This document shows, piece by piece, positions 56,570 to 64,000 of a stretch of DNA of 64,000 nucleotides. The notes under the pieces are model-generated. The model was not told the DNA's origin. It saw nothing but the letters and a program-made list of their open reading frames with translations, and ran no database searches. Origin of the DNA: Methylocella sp. (GTDB lineage Bacteria > Pseudomonadota > Alphaproteobacteria > Rhizobiales > Beijerinckiaceae); the NCBI GenBank assembly GCA_037200525.1, contig JBBCGG010000001.1, positions 1,096,501 through 1,160,500 of the forward strand, given 5' to 3'. The position numbers and the translations under genes were made by a program. Each line of letters starts with the position of its first letter. Positions within the stretch are counted from its first letter, which is position 1.

Positions 56570-57454
56570 ATGTCAATCCTGATCTCCAGGGAAACCAAGG
56601 TCATTTGTCAGGGCTTTACCGGCAAGAACGGCACATTCCATTCCGAGCAGGCGATCGCATATGGCACTTTGATGGTTGGCGGCACCTCCCCTGGAAAAGG
56701 CGGCGCGACGCATCTTGGCCTTCCGGTCTTCGATACCGTCGATGAGGCGCGGCAGGCCACCGGAGCCGAGGCGAGCGTCATCTATGTTCCGCCGCCTAAC
56801 GCCGCCGATGCAATCTGCGAGGCCATCGACGCCGGGATCGCGCTGATCGTCTGCATCACCGAAGGCATTCCGGTCGAGGACATGATCAAGGTCAAGCGTG
56901 CGCTCTCTGGCTCAAAATCGCGTCTGATCGGACCAAATTGCCCCGGCGTCATGACCGCCGGCGAATGCAAGGTCGGCATTATGCCCGGCAATATTTTCAA
57001 GAAGGGCTCCGTCGGCATTGTCTCGCGGTCGGGCACTTTGACCTATGAAGCCGTATTCCAAACGACCCGCGAGGGCCTTGGCCAGACCACAGCCGTCGGA
57101 ATCGGCGGCGATCCGGTGAAAGGCGCCGAATTCATCGAGATTCTTGAATTGTTTTTGAAAGACCCCGACACCCAATCGATTGTGATGATCGGCGAAATCG
57201 GCGGCGCGGCCGAGGAAGACGCTGCGCAATTCATCAAAGACGAGGCCAAACGCGGCCGCAAAAAGCCGATGGCCGGGTTTATCGCCGGCCGCACTGCGCC
57301 CCCTGGCCGCCGCATGGGGCACGCCGGCGCCATTATTGCTGGCGGCAAGGGCGGCGCGGAAGACAAGATCGCCGCACTGGAATCCGCTGGCATCCGCGTC
57401 TCGCCTTCCCCAGCAAGGCTTGGCAAGACGCTGGTCGAGGTGTTGCGGGGTTAG
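56570..57454 (+). CDS. sucD: Succinyl-CoA synthetase, alpha subunit
   Basis: 294 residues with the CoA-binding Rossmann domain ([30 protein letters not shown]), the phosphohistidine region ([20 protein letters not shown], catalytic His 246 of HAG) and [16 protein letters not shown]. Works as a heterodimer/tetramer with sucC. Follows sucC by 3 bases. Confidence 0.97.
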   Translation: MSILISRETKVICQGFTGKNGTFHSEQAIAYGTLMVGGTSPGKGGATHLGLPVFDTVDEARQATGAEASVIYVPPPNAADAICEAIDAGIALIVCITEGIPVEDMIKVKRALSGSKSRLIGPNCPGVMTAGECKVGIMPGNIFKKGSVGIVSRSGTLTYEAVFQTTREGLGQTTAVGIGGDPVKGAEFIEILELFLKDPDTQSIVMIGEIGGAAEEDAAQFIKDEAKRGRKKPMAGFIAGRTAPPGRRMGHAGAIIAGGKGGAEDKIAALESAGIRVSPSPARLGKTLVEVLRG

Positions 57455-57734
57455 GCCTTCCGGCCGTTGGCCAAATCTTTGATGCCCGGGTTTCTTACGT
57501 TTTGGTAAGGCTTCAACTCAAGCATGGCCCGAAAAGTTGAAGAATTTTTGAAGAAGCCGTGCGCAGGAACAAATAAAAGATAGGTTGATCGATTCAACTT
57601 GAAGCAACCGCGTTCTTGTCCCACTTAGGCTCGACAGGTTGAAAAAGGCGCGACGCCCGGCAATCGCATGGTTTGCCGGTCCGCCGCAGGGTTCGCCGTC
57701 CGCGGCCAGACCCGAATTCGAGGACGGAGATCAA
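57455..57734. other. Gap before sucA with short inverted repeats
   Basis: 280 bases between sucD and the sucA ATG. AGTTGAA at about 57535 faces TTCAACT at about 57593, and other TTCAACT-like words occur (near 57508 and 57650); these might form a weak hairpin or bind a regulator. The reading frame of sucA runs back to 57639 from a TTG but has no family features there. Confidence 0.35.
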
Positions 57735-60700
57735 ATGGCTCGTCGGGATGCCAATGAGACATCAAATGGTTCGAGCGGGGCGAGCGCTGGCCGCTCCGAG
57801 CCGAACGCCAAGCTCACGATGACATCGTTTCTTTATGGCGGCAACGCCGCCTATCTCGAGCAGCTTCAGGCGGCTTTTGAGCGCGATCCATCCTCGCTCG
57901 ATCCGGATTGGAGAGCATTTTTCGCGCAATTGAACGACGATCGCGCGGCGGTCGACGCCAGCGCCAATGGGCCGCGGTGGCGGAAGCCGAACTGGCCAAT
58001 CCCCGCCAACGGCGAACTCGTGTCTGCGCTCGACGGCGATTGGAGGGAGGCTGAAGCGAAGCCGCAGCCGGTTCGTCAGGACAAGATCGCCAAATTGAAC
58101 GGCAAGGCGGAAAACAAACCGACGCCTATCGGCCCCGCCTCAGATTCCGACATCCAGCGCGCAACGCGCGATTCGGTGCGCGCGCTGATGATGATCCGGG
58201 CCTATCGGATGCGCGGTCACCTGCACGCCAGACTTGATCCGCTCGGCCTTGAGCAATCCAAAGACAATGAAGAGCTGCATCCGGCGACCTATGGCTTCAC
58301 CGATAGCGACTATGATCGCAAGATCTTCATAGATCATGTGCTGGGGCTCGAATATGCGACAGTCAGGGAGATGCTGCCGATCCTGCGCCGCACCTATTGC
58401 GACACCATCGGCTTTGAATTCATGCATATGTCGGATCCGGCGGAGAAGGCCTGGATGCAGGAGCGCATTGAAGGTCCCGGCAAGGAGATCAGCTTCACCC
58501 GCGAAGGCAAGCGCGCAATCCTGAACAAGCTTATCGAAGCTGAAGGGTTCGAGAAATTTCTCGATGTCAAATACACCGGCACCAAGCGCTTCGGCCTCGA
58601 TGGCGGCGAAGCCATGGTTCCGGCGCTGGAGCAGATCATCAAGCGCGGCGGCGCGCTTGGCGTCAAGGATATCGTCCTTGGCATGGCTCACCGCGGCCGG
58701 CTCAATGTTTTGTCGCAAGTCATGGGCAAGCCGCATCATGCGATCTTCCATGAATTCAAAGGCGGCTCCCTGACCCCGGACGATGTCGAAGGATCGGGCG
58801 ACGTCAAATATCACCTCGGCGCTTCATCGGACCGGAATTTCGATAATAACAACGTCCATCTTTCCTTGACCGCGAATCCCTCGCATCTCGAGATCGTCGA
58901 TCCGGTCGTGCTCGGCAAGGTTCGCGCCAAGCAGGACCAGCTGCATGACGTCGTCGACCGCATAAGAGTCCTGCCGTTGCTGATTCACGGCGATGCGGCT
59001 TTTGCCGGTCAGGGCGTCATCGCCGAATGTTTTGGCCTTTCGGGGCTAAAAGGCTATCGAACCGGCGGGTCGATTCATTTCATCATCAATAATCAGATTG
59101 GCTTCACCACGTCGCCGCGCTATTCGCGCTCGTCGCCTTATCCGTCCGACACGGCGAAAATGATCGAGGCGCCGATCATTCACGTCAATGGCGACGATCC
59201 GGAAGCGGTGGTCTACGCCGCCAAGATCGCGATTGAATTCAGGCAGAAATTCCACAAGCCGGTCGTGATCGACATGTTCTGTTATCGCCGGTTCGGACAT
59301 AATGAAGGCGACGAGCCGAGCTTCACCCAGCCGATCATGTACAAGCAGATCCGCTCGCATCCGACGACCTTGGAAATTTACGCAGCCAAGCTTTTAGCTG
59401 AGGGCGTTCTGGTTCAGGGCGAGCTCGACAAGCTGCAAAGCAATTGGCGTCAACGCCTCGAAACCGAGTTCGAAACCGGCCAAACCTACCAGCCAAACAA
59501 GGCGGATTGGCTCGATGGCCGCTGGGCGGGCCTGAAACCGGCGCAGGTGAGCGGCGAGGACGATCGACGCGGCCGCACCGGCGTGGATCCAGTTCGGTTG
59601 AAGGAGATCGGGCTTCGCCTGACGGCGGCTCCAGACGGTTTTCACCTGCATCGCACCATCGCGCGCCTACTCGATAATCGGCGCAAGATGATCGAAACCG
59701 GCGAGGGGATCGATTGGTCCATGGGCGAGGCGCTAGCGTTTGGGACGCTGGTCGATGAAGGCCATCCGGTGCGGCTGTCCGGGCAGGACAGCGAGCGGGG
59801 CACTTTTTCGCAACGCCATTCCGTCCTGAACGATCAGCAGACCGAGGCGCGTTACGTGCCTTTGAACAATATCCGCGACGAGCAAGCCCATTTCGAGGTG
59901 ATCAATTCGATCCTTTCGGAAGAGGCCGTGCTTGGATTCGAATATGGCTATTCGCTGGCCGAACCCAACGCCTTGGCGGTATGGGAAGCGCAATTCGGCG
60001 ATTTCGCCAATGGCGCTCAGGTCGTTTTCGACCAATTCATATCGTCGGGCGAGCGCAAATGGCTTCGCATGTCCGGCCTCGTCTGCCTGCTGCCTCACGG
60101 CTATGAGGGCCAAGGGCCGGAACATTCCTCCGCCCGGCTCGAGCGCTATCTGCAATTATGCGCCGAGGACAATATGCAAGTCGCCAACTGCACGACTCCG
60201 GCGAATTACTTCCATATTCTGCGCCGTCAGTTGAAACGCGACATTCGCAAACCGCTGATCCTGATGACGCCGAAATCGCTGCTTCGCCATAAGCGCGCCG
60301 TCTCGCGGTTCGATGAAATGATCATAGGCTCCTCGTTCCATCGCGTGTTGCGCGATCACGGGGAAAAATTTCCGGCCGAATTCAAGCTAAAGCCGGACGC
60401 CGAGATAAGGCGCGTGGTCCTCTGCTCCGGCAAAGTCTATTATGATCTCCTTGAGGAGCGCGAGAAACGCGGCGTTGATGATGTTTATTTGCTGCGCGTC
60501 GAGCAGCTTTATCCCTTCCCGCTGAAAGCTCTGGTCGTGCTCTTGTCCCGGTTCCGGCAGGCGGATGTGGTTTGGTGTCAGGAAGAGCCAAAGAACATGG
60601 GCGCATGGAATTTTGTCGATCCCTACCTTGAATGGGTGCTTGGCCAAGTCGGCGGCAAGAGCGCGCGGCCCCGTTATGCCGGGCGCCCGGCTGCGGCCGC

Positions 60701-60773
60701 GACGGCGACCGGGCTGATGTCAAAACATCTGCTCCAATTGAAAACCTTTATGGAAGAGGTTTTTGCCGCCTGA
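57735..60773 (+). CDS. sucA: 2-Oxoglutarate dehydrogenase E1 component
   Basis: 1012 residues from the ATG at 57735 (MARRDANETSNGSSGASAGR is a long polar leader, TSFLYGGNAAYLEQL then starts the family). Thiamine-diphosphate domain signature GMAHRGRLNVLSQVMGKPHH, substrate loop YHLGASSDRNF, HGDAAFAGQGVIAECFGLSG, and the C-terminal LLPHGYEGQGPEHSSARLER. Decarboxylates 2-oxoglutarate and hands the succinyl group to the lipoyl arm of SucB. Upstream gene sucD and downstream sucB complete the complex. Confidence 0.96.
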   Translation: MARRDANETSNGSSGASAGRSEPNAKLTMTSFLYGGNAAYLEQLQAAFERDPSSLDPDWRAFFAQLNDDRAAVDASANGPRWRKPNWPIPANGELVSALDGDWREAEAKPQPVRQDKIAKLNGKAENKPTPIGPASDSDIQRATRDSVRALMMIRAYRMRGHLHARLDPLGLEQSKDNEELHPATYGFTDSDYDRKIFIDHVLGLEYATVREMLPILRRTYCDTIGFEFMHMSDPAEKAWMQERIEGPGKEISFTREGKRAILNKLIEAEGFEKFLDVKYTGTKRFGLDGGEAMVPALEQIIKRGGALGVKDIVLGMAHRGRLNVLSQVMGKPHHAIFHEFKGGSLTPDDVEGSGDVKYHLGASSDRNFDNNNVHLSLTANPSHLEIVDPVVLGKVRAKQDQLHDVVDRIRVLPLLIHGDAAFAGQGVIAECFGLSGLKGYRTGGSIHFIINNQIGFTTSPRYSRSSPYPSDTAKMIEAPIIHVNGDDPEAVVYAAKIAIEFRQKFHKPVVIDMFCYRRFGHNEGDEPSFTQPIMYKQIRSHPTTLEIYAAKLLAEGVLVQGELDKLQSNWRQRLETEFETGQTYQPNKADWLDGRWAGLKPAQVSGEDDRRGRTGVDPVRLKEIGLRLTAAPDGFHLHRTIARLLDNRRKMIETGEGIDWSMGEALAFGTLVDEGHPVRLSGQDSERGTFSQRHSVLNDQQTEARYVPLNNIRDEQAHFEVINSILSEEAVLGFEYGYSLAEPNALAVWEAQFGDFANGAQVVFDQFISSGERKWLRMSGLVCLLPHGYEGQGPEHSSARLERYLQLCAEDNMQVANCTTPANYFHILRRQLKRDIRKPLILMTPKSLLRHKRAVSRFDEMIIGSSFHRVLRDHGEKFPAEFKLKPDAEIRRVVLCSGKVYYDLLEEREKRGVDDVYLLRVEQLYPFPLKALVVLLSRFRQADVVWCQEEPKNMGAWNFVDPYLEWVLGQVGGKSARPRYAGRPAAAATATGLMSKHLLQLKTFMEEVFAA

Positions 60774-60910
60774 TCGAAGACAACGTCCTTTCCAAAAAAG
60801 GACGGACTTAGGATTTGGACGGGACGTCGGTGGCGATCCCGTCGCAAGAGTGCAACAATAAGATCCTCTCATGGTAGTTCTCTAGCAGCCGCATGGCGTG
60901 GGCGGGACAG
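60774..60910. other. Short gap with a hairpin, before sucB
   Basis: Holds GTCCTTT-CCAAA-AAAGGAC (60785-60803), a 7-bp stem that could slow transcription between sucA and sucB, but no T-run follows, so it is not a convincing terminator. Confidence 0.4.
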
Positions 60911-62161
60911 ATGGCGATTGAAATTCGGGTTCCGACTTTGGGCGAATCCGTCACCGAAGCAACGATTGGACGCTGGTTCAAGAAGAAGGGCGAAGCCGTC
61001 AAACTGGACGAGCCGATTCTCGAGCTTGAGACCGATAAGGTGACGCTCGAAGTCAATGCGCCAGCCGCAGGCGTGCTGGCGGAAATCACCGTAAAGGATG
61101 GCGAGACGGTTTCGGCCGGCGCGCTATTGGGGCAAATCAGCGACGGAGCCGCCGCCGCGCCGGCCAAAGCCGAACCCGCGCCCGACCCAGCGCCAACAGC
61201 GGCTGCGAAGGCGGCTGCCCCCGCCGCCGCCCCCGCGACCCCGCCCTCCATGCCGCCATCCCCGGCCGCTGCAAAAATTGCAGCCGATAACGGCGTCGAT
61301 CTTGCCGCCGTCAAAGGCTCCGGCATACGCGGCCAGGTTCTAAAGGGCGACGTTCTGGAGACGATCGCGCCGCCGCCAGCGGCGCCCGCGCCGGTCGCTC
61401 GAGCCCCTCTTTCCTCGCCGCCGACGGCGATTGTCAGAGCGCCCTCGCCTCCTTCCGACGCCGAGCGCGAACAACGCGTCCGCATGACCCGGTTGCGCCA
61501 GACCATCGCGCGCCGGCTGAAGGATGCGCAAAATACCGCCGCCATGCTGACGACCTTCAATGAGGTCGACATGACCGAAGTGATGGCGCTGCGGGCCAAA
61601 TACAAAGACGTTTTCGAGAAGAAGCACGGCGTAAAGCTCGGCTTCATGGGCTTTTTCGTCAAAGCCTGCGTCGGCGCGCTGAAAGAGATTCCCTCGGTCA
61701 ACGCCGAGATCGACGGCGAGGATCTGATCTATAAGAATTATTACCATATTGGCATCGCCGTCGGGGCCGAGAAAGGTCTCGTCGTCCCGGTCGTGCGCGA
61801 CAGCGATCAGCTGGGCCTCGCCGGCGTCGAGAAGACCATCGCCGCCCTCGGCAAGCGGGCGCGGGACGGGCAGCTCAAGATCGAGGAACTGCAAGGCGGC
61901 ACATTCACAATCACCAATGGCGGCATCTATGGATCGCTGATGTCGACGCCGATTCTCAACGCGCCGCAATCCGGCATTTTGGGGATGCACAAAATTCAGG
62001 AGCGGCCGGTCGCCGTCGGCGGCAAGGTCGAAATTCGTCCGATGATGTATCTTGCGCTCTCCTATGATCACCGGATCGTCGACGGCAAGGATGCGGTGAC
62101 GTTTCTCGTCCGCGTCAAGGAAGCGCTGGAGGATCCCGCGCGACTGGTGTTGGATATCTGA
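60911..62161 (+). CDS. sucB: 2-Oxoglutarate dehydrogenase E2 (dihydrolipoyl succinyltransferase)
   Basis: 416 residues from the ATG at 60911 ([20 protein letters not shown]). Lipoyl domain with the lipoylated Lys in [14 protein letters not shown], an Ala/Pro-rich linker (~105-130), a peripheral-subunit domain ([20 protein letters not shown], ~130-155) and the acyltransferase core ([40 protein letters not shown] with catalytic His/Asp). Transfers succinyl from E1 to CoA. Confidence 0.96.
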   Translation: MAIEIRVPTLGESVTEATIGRWFKKKGEAVKLDEPILELETDKVTLEVNAPAAGVLAEITVKDGETVSAGALLGQISDGAAAAPAKAEPAPDPAPTAAAKAAAPAAAPATPPSMPPSPAAAKIAADNGVDLAAVKGSGIRGQVLKGDVLETIAPPPAAPAPVARAPLSSPPTAIVRAPSPPSDAEREQRVRMTRLRQTIARRLKDAQNTAAMLTTFNEVDMTEVMALRAKYKDVFEKKHGVKLGFMGFFVKACVGALKEIPSVNAEIDGEDLIYKNYYHIGIAVGAEKGLVVPVVRDSDQLGLAGVEKTIAALGKRARDGQLKIEELQGGTFTITNGGIYGSLMSTPILNAPQSGILGMHKIQERPVAVGGKVEIRPMMYLALSYDHRIVDGKDAVTFLVRVKEALEDPARLVLDI

Positions 62162-62295
62162 AGAGAGTAGCGCGCAGCTTTCCTGAAAAAGATTCGCAGC
62201 GGAGCCTGCTTCTGAAGGCAGGCGTGCGGCGCATCGCAATCATCCCTTAAGACGTTGGCCGCCGGCGTCTCCGCGGTCGAATTTTGTGAGGCTCC

Positions 62296-63699
62296 ATGTC
62301 AACTTACGATCTTATCGTCATCGGGACCGGACCCGGCGGCTATGTCTGCGCCATCCGCGCCGCGCAGCTCGGCATGAAAGTCGCCGTCGTCGAAAAACGC
62401 AAGACGAAGACGCATGGCGGGACCTGCCTCAACATCGGCTGCATTCCCTCCAAAGCGCTGCTTCACGCCTCTGAGAAATTCGCCGAGGCCGATCATGAGC
62501 TCGCAGCTTTCGGCGTCATCGTAGGCAAGCCGAAACTCGATCTGCCGACGATGATGAAACATAAGGACGACACCGTCGCCGCCAACGTCAACGGCGTCGC
62601 CTTTCTGTTCAAGAAGCATAAGATCGAATCCTTCTTCGGCCTTGGCGCCGTCGCGGCGCCGGGCGAGGTCGAGGTCACCGCCGAGGATGGCGTAAAGCAG
62701 ACGCTCTCGACCAAAAACATCGTCATTGCGACGGGGTCGGACGTTACCCAACTGCCGGGCGTCGAAATCGACGAAAAGACCATCGTTTCCTCGACCGGCG
62801 CGCTCAGTCTCGAAAAGCCGCCGAAGGATCTGCTCGTCGTCGGGGCCGGCGTCATCGGTCTCGAACTCGGCTCGGTCTGGAGCCGGCTCGGCTCCAATGT
62901 GACGGTGGTCGAATATCTGGATCGCATCCTGCCTGGCGTGGATGCGGAAGTCGCAAAACAATTCCAGCGCATCCTGCAAAAGCAGGGGTTTACCTTCCAG
63001 CTCGGCCAAAAAGTGTCGAAGATCGATAAGGGCGCGCGGCTGCGCGTCGCGATCGAGCCGTCCGCCGGGGGCGATGCCTCGATGCTTGAGGCCGATGTCG
63101 TGCTGGTGGCGATTGGGCGTCGCGCGGTTACTGAAGGTCTTGGCCTTGAGGCCGTGGGCGTTGCGACCGAGCGCGGCCGCGTGGTGATCGACGAACGGTT
63201 CGCCACCAATGTCGCCGGCATTTACGCCATCGGCGATGTGGTGCGCGGTCCGATGCTCGCCCACAAGGCCGAAGATGAAGGCATCGCCGTCGCCGAAATT
63301 CTGGCCGGACAGCATGGCCATGTGAATTACGAGGCAATTCCTTCCGTCATCTACACCATGCCGGAGATAGCGACAGTCGGCGCCACTGAGGAAGAGCTGA
63401 CGGCGAGAGGCATCGCCTACAAGGTGGGAAAATTTCCCTTCACCGCCAATGGCAGGGCGCGGGCCATGCGGCAAACGGAAGGATTCGTCAAAATCCTTGC
63501 GGATGCCGCGACCGACAGGGTGCTCGGCGTGCACATCATCTCCGCCGCCGCCGGCGAGATGATCGCGGAGGCCTGCGTGCTGATGGAATTCGGCGGCTCG
63601 TCGGAAGATCTCGCCCGCACCAGCCACGCCCATCCGACCTTGTCGGAGGCCGTGCGCGAGGCTGCGATGGCGGTGGAGAAACGGCAAATTCATTTGTGA
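62296..63699 (+). CDS. lpdA: Dihydrolipoyl dehydrogenase (E3)
   Basis: 467 residues. FAD motif [20 protein letters not shown], redox disulfide [16 protein letters not shown] (Cys pair), NAD motif [19 protein letters not shown] and C-terminal [20 protein letters not shown] with the catalytic His-Glu. It re-oxidises the lipoyl group of the 2-oxoglutarate (and maybe pyruvate) dehydrogenase complex. Ends the TCA cluster, 134 bases after sucB. Confidence 0.96.
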   Translation: MSTYDLIVIGTGPGGYVCAIRAAQLGMKVAVVEKRKTKTHGGTCLNIGCIPSKALLHASEKFAEADHELAAFGVIVGKPKLDLPTMMKHKDDTVAANVNGVAFLFKKHKIESFFGLGAVAAPGEVEVTAEDGVKQTLSTKNIVIATGSDVTQLPGVEIDEKTIVSSTGALSLEKPPKDLLVVGAGVIGLELGSVWSRLGSNVTVVEYLDRILPGVDAEVAKQFQRILQKQGFTFQLGQKVSKIDKGARLRVAIEPSAGGDASMLEADVVLVAIGRRAVTEGLGLEAVGVATERGRVVIDERFATNVAGIYAIGDVVRGPMLAHKAEDEGIAVAEILAGQHGHVNYEAIPSVIYTMPEIATVGATEEELTARGIAYKVGKFPFTANGRARAMRQTEGFVKILADAATDRVLGVHIISAAAGEMIAEACVLMEFGGSSEDLARTSHAHPTLSEAVREAAMAVEKRQIHL

Positions 63700-63804
63700 G
63701 CGGGCGCTGGAATCGCGCAAGCTCGGGTTAAGCCTTCTTCGTTAGAGAAGTACACGTTGGAGGTTCAGCGCTGCGTCAAAGCGCGCTGTAACGAAGGAAG
63801 TCGA

Positions 63805-64000
63805 ATGCGCAGCTTTTTTGCCGTTTTGACCGCAACCGCCGGTCTGTTTGGAGCCTTATCATTTACGCCCGCCGCGGCGATGCCGATCCAGCGCGACGTC
63901 GGCGCGGCATCCGATATTATGTTGACGGCTCAGGGCTGCGGCCCCGGCCGTTGGCGCGGACCCTGGGGCCATTGCCGAAGCACGCCATATCGCGGCCCGC
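63805..64000 (+). CDS. Small secreted GCG-type protein (3' end outside window)
   Basis: ATG at 63805 with GAAGGAAG six bases upstream. The 65 visible residues have a signal peptide (RSFFAVLTATAGLFGALSF, TPAAA-MPI) and then TAQGCGPGRWRGPWGHCRST, the Gly-Cys-Gly ... Gly-x-Cys-Arg arrangement typical of short repetitive secreted proteins in Methylobacterium- and Beijerinckia-like bacteria (the GCG_CRPN-prefix family). Function unknown. Confidence 0.7.
   Translation, partial: MRSFFAVLTATAGLFGALSFTPAAAMPIQRDVGAASDIMLTAQGCGPGRWRGPWGHCRSTPYRGP

Noticed and set aside
57590-57734. Upstream TTG start for sucA at 57639
   Set aside because: The added residues have no family features; the ATG at 57735 starts a normal E1 leader.
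60785-60803. Hairpin after sucA as rho-independent terminator
   Set aside because: Seven-base stem but no T-run after it, and sucB follows closely on the same strand.
62299-63720. 473-codon minus-strand open frame over lpdA
   Set aside because: GC-rich sequence yields long antisense frames; lpdA on the plus strand has all family motifs and the antisense product has none.

Overview
The window looks like an alphaproteobacterial (Hyphomicrobiales/Rhizobiales) chromosome, probably from the Beijerinckiaceae/Methylocystaceae neighbourhood. The clearest pointers are the gene order mdh-sucC-sucD-sucA-sucB-lpd, the gshB-glnD and grpE context, a small secreted GCG-type protein at the right edge, and a plausible alphaproteobacterial RpoH-type promoter before grpE. 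The assignment comes from gene content and protein style, not from a search.

Left part, 1-8.4 kb: the late end of a prophage or phage remnant. Five to six tightly coupled plus-strand genes resemble the P22-like order: a tail/DNA-stabilisation-like protein, a GNAT acetyltransferase, a protein ending in an S74 self-cleaving chaperone domain, a lytic-transglycosylase-like ejection protein (apparently split by a frameshift) and a 727-aa ejection-like protein. Opposite them is a coupled minus-strand cassette of small membrane proteins, including a 52-aa gene, and a ribbon-helix-helix regulator with a dyad at its start.

8.4-16 kb is a decayed region. It holds gene fragments, a multicopper oxidase whose 5' end abuts an IS5-family insertion, a signal-peptide stub on the other side of that IS, an unusual methyltransferase-methyltransferase-glycosyltransferase fusion, and a frameshifted, N-terminally truncated SRAP pseudogene.

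16-24.7 kb encodes an RND efflux operon on the minus strand (beta-propeller protein, TolC-like lipoprotein, adaptor, RND pump, all overlapping by a few bases). It is divergent from an OmpR/QseC-type two-component system that probably controls it. A frameshifted secreted-protein pseudogene follows at about 25.4-25.9 kb.

26.5-39.5 kb is a genomic island of about 13 kb inserted in the 3' end of a tRNA-Arg(ACG) gene, with a 48-bp direct repeat at both ends. It carries a P4-type integrase at the left end and a complete type I restriction-modification operon (hsdM-hsdS-hsdR). It also has a divergent gene of unknown function, a three-gene module of two small helix-turn-helix proteins plus a second tyrosine recombinase, and a two-gene module (175-aa protein plus DUF1828-like protein) that is a candidate accessory, possibly defensive, system.

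39.5-64 kb is core chromosome. In order it has a SphA/MetA-type outer-membrane protein, a small secreted HdeA-like protein, gshB-glnD, grpE, a D-2-hydroxyacid dehydrogenase, an SH3b protein, several small proteins, a KAS III enzyme, a TauE/SafE permease, a secreted trypsin-like protein and zapE/AFG1. It ends with the TCA block mdh, sucCD, sucAB and lpd, which turns 2-oxoglutarate into succinate and produces oxaloacetate, and then a partial GCG-type protein. Plus-strand TCA genes are close enough to be co-transcribed in one or a few units.
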